From: an uncultured Brachyspira sp.
Lineage (GTDB): Bacteria > Spirochaetota > Brachyspiria > Brachyspirales > Brachyspiraceae
DNA length: 64,000 nucleotides
Direction of reading: 5' to 3'
NCBI RefSeq assembly: GCF_944393015.1
Contig: NZ_CALXYQ010000009.1
Span: 1-64,000, forward strand
Shown: positions 61,913 through 64,000 of the stretch, one piece after another
Layout: each line of letters begins with the position of its first letter
Position numbering within the stretch: the stretch's first letter is position 1
Notes under the pieces: model-generated
The model's input: only the letters and a program-made list of their open reading frames with translations
Databases searched by the model: none
What the model was told of the DNA's origin: nothing
Position numbers and translations under genes: made by a program

Positions 61913-63355
61913 TTATCTTTTTCTTAATATAACAATATGTTCATTGCACATCGTTTCTAATTTTTTACCAACTGTATTTGTCGGAGAGTTTAATGAAGGC
62001 ATAACTTTATTAATTATATTCCTATCAATTGTATAAACATAATCCATATCATATTTACTTGCAATTTCTTTTATTATCTTATCTGTCTTTAAAAGTTCTC
62101 CTTTAACGGTTCTATTGCCTACAACCCAAAATTGATAACCGCCTGTTTTAGTTTTTTTAGAAATAGCTGATATCGCCTTTTCTAAATCTAAATAAAAACT
62201 ATATACATCGCCTGCACGCTCTAAATCAATATCTTTAATAATTTCTAAAGATTTAGTTAAAGTTTTGCTTGGAATCGAAAATTCAAATCCCTTTCTAAAC
62301 TTAGCTCCTCCCATCAATGTTTTATCAATCATCATTATTTCTTTTTCAGAAAGTCCGAATAAATCTATCCATTGAAGTGATAATCTGCTGTATTCTCCAT
62401 AAGCAACCGTTGTTCTGTTGTCTCCATAAGGCGGAGATGTAATTACTAAATCAATAGATGAATCATCAATATCAAACAAGTCTATAACATTATTATTAAA
62501 TATCCTAACTTTTGAAATGCTTCCATTTTTATTACAAGCTTCAGCAAAGCCATTCATTTTTTCTATATTTTTATCTAAAATATCAGTGAATTCTTTTAAT
62601 ACATTAGGCTTAAAACTTTTTACTTTTATCGGAGGCATTCTAAACATTTTAAACTCTCCGTTTCTGCGATTAGATACAAGCCTAACTGATTCGCTAAATG
62701 CCGCAAATACAAAATTTCGTATATTTTCATCTTCAATTTTTAATATATGATTTTTAATCATTTGAAGCTGCAATATTACCCTTGGCTTAAACCAATAGCC
62801 TATATTTTTAAAATTAGGTACTTCAAAATTAATTTTTTTTGAATCTACATATTTTTTAAGATATACAGGAGCATCATTTCCCCATCCGTCTTTTGAGGTA
62901 AGATCAAGAGTTTTTTCAAAATACTCATCTGCCATTTCATAAAAATCTATATTTTCATTATAATCATCATTAATTTGTTTTAATAAAATCGAAGCTTCTT
63001 TTTTAAGTTTATTTATATTAAGTTTATTAGTTTTTACTTTTGAAATAAATATTGCAAGAGGATTGATATCATTTCCATATATAGTCTTAATATTAGCAAG
63101 CATACCTTCAACAAGTACTGTACCTGAACCGGAAAATGGATCAAATAAAGAATCTACTTCCATAATTTGTCTAACTATATTAATAATATTCCTGCTTATA
63201 GGAGAAACCATTACAGCTGGATAACTATGGATGCTATGTGTATATTCTTTTGTATTCTCATATTTAAAATCCCAATAATTATTAGGCAATTTTTTAAGTA
63301 TAGATATTAATTTATTATCTGTTTCTATATGATTAATTATTGATTTTTTATTCAT
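61913..63355 (-). CDS. DNA methyltransferase (orphan), SPPY-type amino-methyltransferase
   Basis: A 480-residue S-adenosylmethionine-dependent enzyme. The AdoMet pocket DPFSGSGTVLVEGMLANI is at about residues 72-89 with NDINPLAIFISKV as the acidic strand; the catalytic motif TSPPYGDNRTTVAYGEYSRL lies near 305. SPPY suggests an N4-cytosine or N6-adenine methylase; the AdoMet motif precedes the catalytic motif, with a long 210-residue insert that probably reads the target. No restriction endonuclease gene is seen on either side, so it may be an epigenetic orphan or part of a defence system elsewhere. An RNA target is also possible. Confidence 0.85.
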   Translation of the reverse strand: MNKKSIINHIETDNKLISILKKLPNNYWDFKYENTKEYTHSIHSYPAVMVSPISRNIINIVRQIMEVDSLFDPFSGSGTVLVEGMLANIKTIYGNDINPLAIFISKVKTNKLNINKLKKEASILLKQINDDYNENIDFYEMADEYFEKTLDLTSKDGWGNDAPVYLKKYVDSKKINFEVPNFKNIGYWFKPRVILQLQMIKNHILKIEDENIRNFVFAAFSESVRLVSNRRNGEFKMFRMPPIKVKSFKPNVLKEFTDILDKNIEKMNGFAEACNKNGSISKVRIFNNNVIDLFDIDDSSIDLVITSPPYGDNRTTVAYGEYSRLSLQWIDLFGLSEKEIMMIDKTLMGGAKFRKGFEFSIPSKTLTKSLEIIKDIDLERAGDVYSFYLDLEKAISAISKKTKTGGYQFWVVGNRTVKGELLKTDKIIKEIASKYDMDYVYTIDRNIINKVMPSLNSPTNTVGKKLETMCNEHIVILRKR

Positions 63356-63426
63356 AGTTTTATTATAATAGACTGCTTAATATATTGTCTGCATTGTATT
63401 ATTAATAATAAATAAAATCAATAATA

Positions 63427-63459
63427 ATAAAAAAGTGCAGAATAATTAATCCTGCACCT
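63427..63459 (-). terminator. Terminator downstream of lon
   Basis: GTGCAG at 63435-63440 and CTGCAC at 63452-63457 form the stem; on the minus strand a run of six T follows. Confidence 0.75.
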
Positions 63460-63487
63460 TTTATTATTTTATATTATAATTTTTTAT

Positions 63488-64000
63488 TTACTTTTTTGTC
63501 TGTTTTTTTATTTGTTTTTTGTTTTCCGATTTATTTGATTTATTTAGCTTATTCAATTTAAACATAAAATCAAACACCTCTTTAACATCTTTTACAGGAT
63601 GGAAAGTTAAGCCCTTTTTAACATTTTCAGGAATCTCATCTAAATCCCTAATATTCTCATAAGGTATTATAATATGCTTAATGAATCCAAGCCTTTTTGC
63701 CGCTATAGTCTTTTCTTTAAGTCCGCCTATAGGCAAAACTTTTCCATTCAATGAAAGCTCACCTGTCATAGCAGTATCATTTCTTATAACTTTATTCATA
63801 GAAAGCGAAAGCAAAGCAGTAGCCATAGTAATACCTGCTGAAGGGCCGTCTTTAGGAGTAGCTCCTTCAGGAATATGCAAGTGAATCATAGCATCATTAA
63901 AATAATTTTCAGGAACGCCATAATCTTTGGCAACGCTTTTTACATAACTATAAGCTATCTCTACACTCTCGCTCATAACATCGCCAAGCTGTCCTGTTAC
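63488..64000 (-). CDS. lon: Lon protease, C-terminal part (5' end outside window)
   Basis: The frame is open from the window edge ([20 protein letters not shown]) to the stop at 63488. It is the proteolytic domain of ATP-dependent Lon: [20 protein letters not shown] with the catalytic Ser, [20 protein letters not shown] with the catalytic Lys, [20 protein letters not shown]. An extra Lys/Asn-rich tail ([20 protein letters not shown]) follows the normal end. About 170 codons are visible; the ATPase domain lies beyond the window. Confidence 0.96.
   Translation of the reverse strand, partial: VTGQLGDVMSESVEIAYSYVKSVAKDYGVPENYFNDAMIHLHIPEGATPKDGPSAGITMATALLSLSMNKVIRNDTAMTGELSLNGKVLPIGGLKEKTIAAKRLGFIKHIIIPYENIRDLDEIPENVKKGLTFHPVKDVKEVFDFMFKLNKLNKSNKSENKKQIKKQTKK

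Noticed and set aside
1-64000. tRNA or rRNA genes
   Set aside because: I looked for conserved tRNA loop patterns and G+C-rich RNA blocks and found none; a tRNAscan run would be needed to be certain.

Overview
The window is chromosomal DNA from an anaerobic spirochaete, almost certainly Brachyspira. It is strongly A+T rich. It carries a Brachyspira-type variable surface protein (26988-28196), two methyl-accepting chemotaxis proteins, many short-signal lipoproteins, BspA-like leucine-rich repeat lipoproteins and spirochaete-type TPR proteins. No tRNA, rRNA, CRISPR array, prophage or transposase gene was seen.

Layout. 1-4 kb: end of a TfoX-like gene, serS, a MerR-controlled-looking alcohol dehydrogenase, a PHP phosphatase. 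4-9 kb: hairpin repeats, small envelope proteins and a tandem MATE pair. 9.3-12.3 kb: two BspA-like lipoprotein genes, one frameshifted, plus modA, with a duplicated scrap of modA between them. 12.4-26.4 kb: rarA, a chemoreceptor broken by a stop codon, TPR proteins, an iron/cobalamin-type ABC importer whose binding-protein gene is frameshifted, and scpB. 27-41 kb: the surface protein behind a 20-T promoter spacer, mnmG, an M30-like lipoprotein protease, a flavin reductase with two rubredoxin domains, mraY, tmk, ssb, a MoxR ATPase and a second chemoreceptor. 41-52 kb: an accessory region dense in repeats with an Imm26-like gene, a TPR gene of near-identical repeats, and a seven-gene minus-strand operon (toxin with a C-terminal WHH nuclease motif, candidate immunity protein, exported protein, MacB/FtsX-like ABC transporter, AlkD). 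A truncated second alkD lies on the other side of this operon. 52-64 kb: AllD-like dehydrogenase, PepSY-like exported proteins, asd, an unlisted 52-residue FeoB-associated-type protein, a purine permease, creD, an orphan DNA methyltransferase and the 3' part of lon.

The most striking non-coding signal is a dispersed modular repeat. Its complete unit is about 310 bp and is symmetrical: a left arm with two CCCRCCC boxes, an 80-bp core flanked by CGCACG and CGTGCG, and a right arm with two GGGYGGG boxes. Complete or partial copies occur at about ten places, often within a few bases of a stop codon, sometimes in tandem. One variant core has CGCATG paired with CATGCG, a compensatory change. At least two further repeat families occur: elements bounded by AGTATATAC-type ends, and a 209-bp MITE-like element with inverted ends.

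Several genes look switchable or recently broken: the T20 promoter spacer of the surface protein, a one-base frameshift at an A5 run in the binding protein, an in-frame stop in a chemoreceptor, and a one-base deletion in a leucine-rich repeat lipoprotein. Family names below come from motif reading by eye and have not been confirmed by database search.
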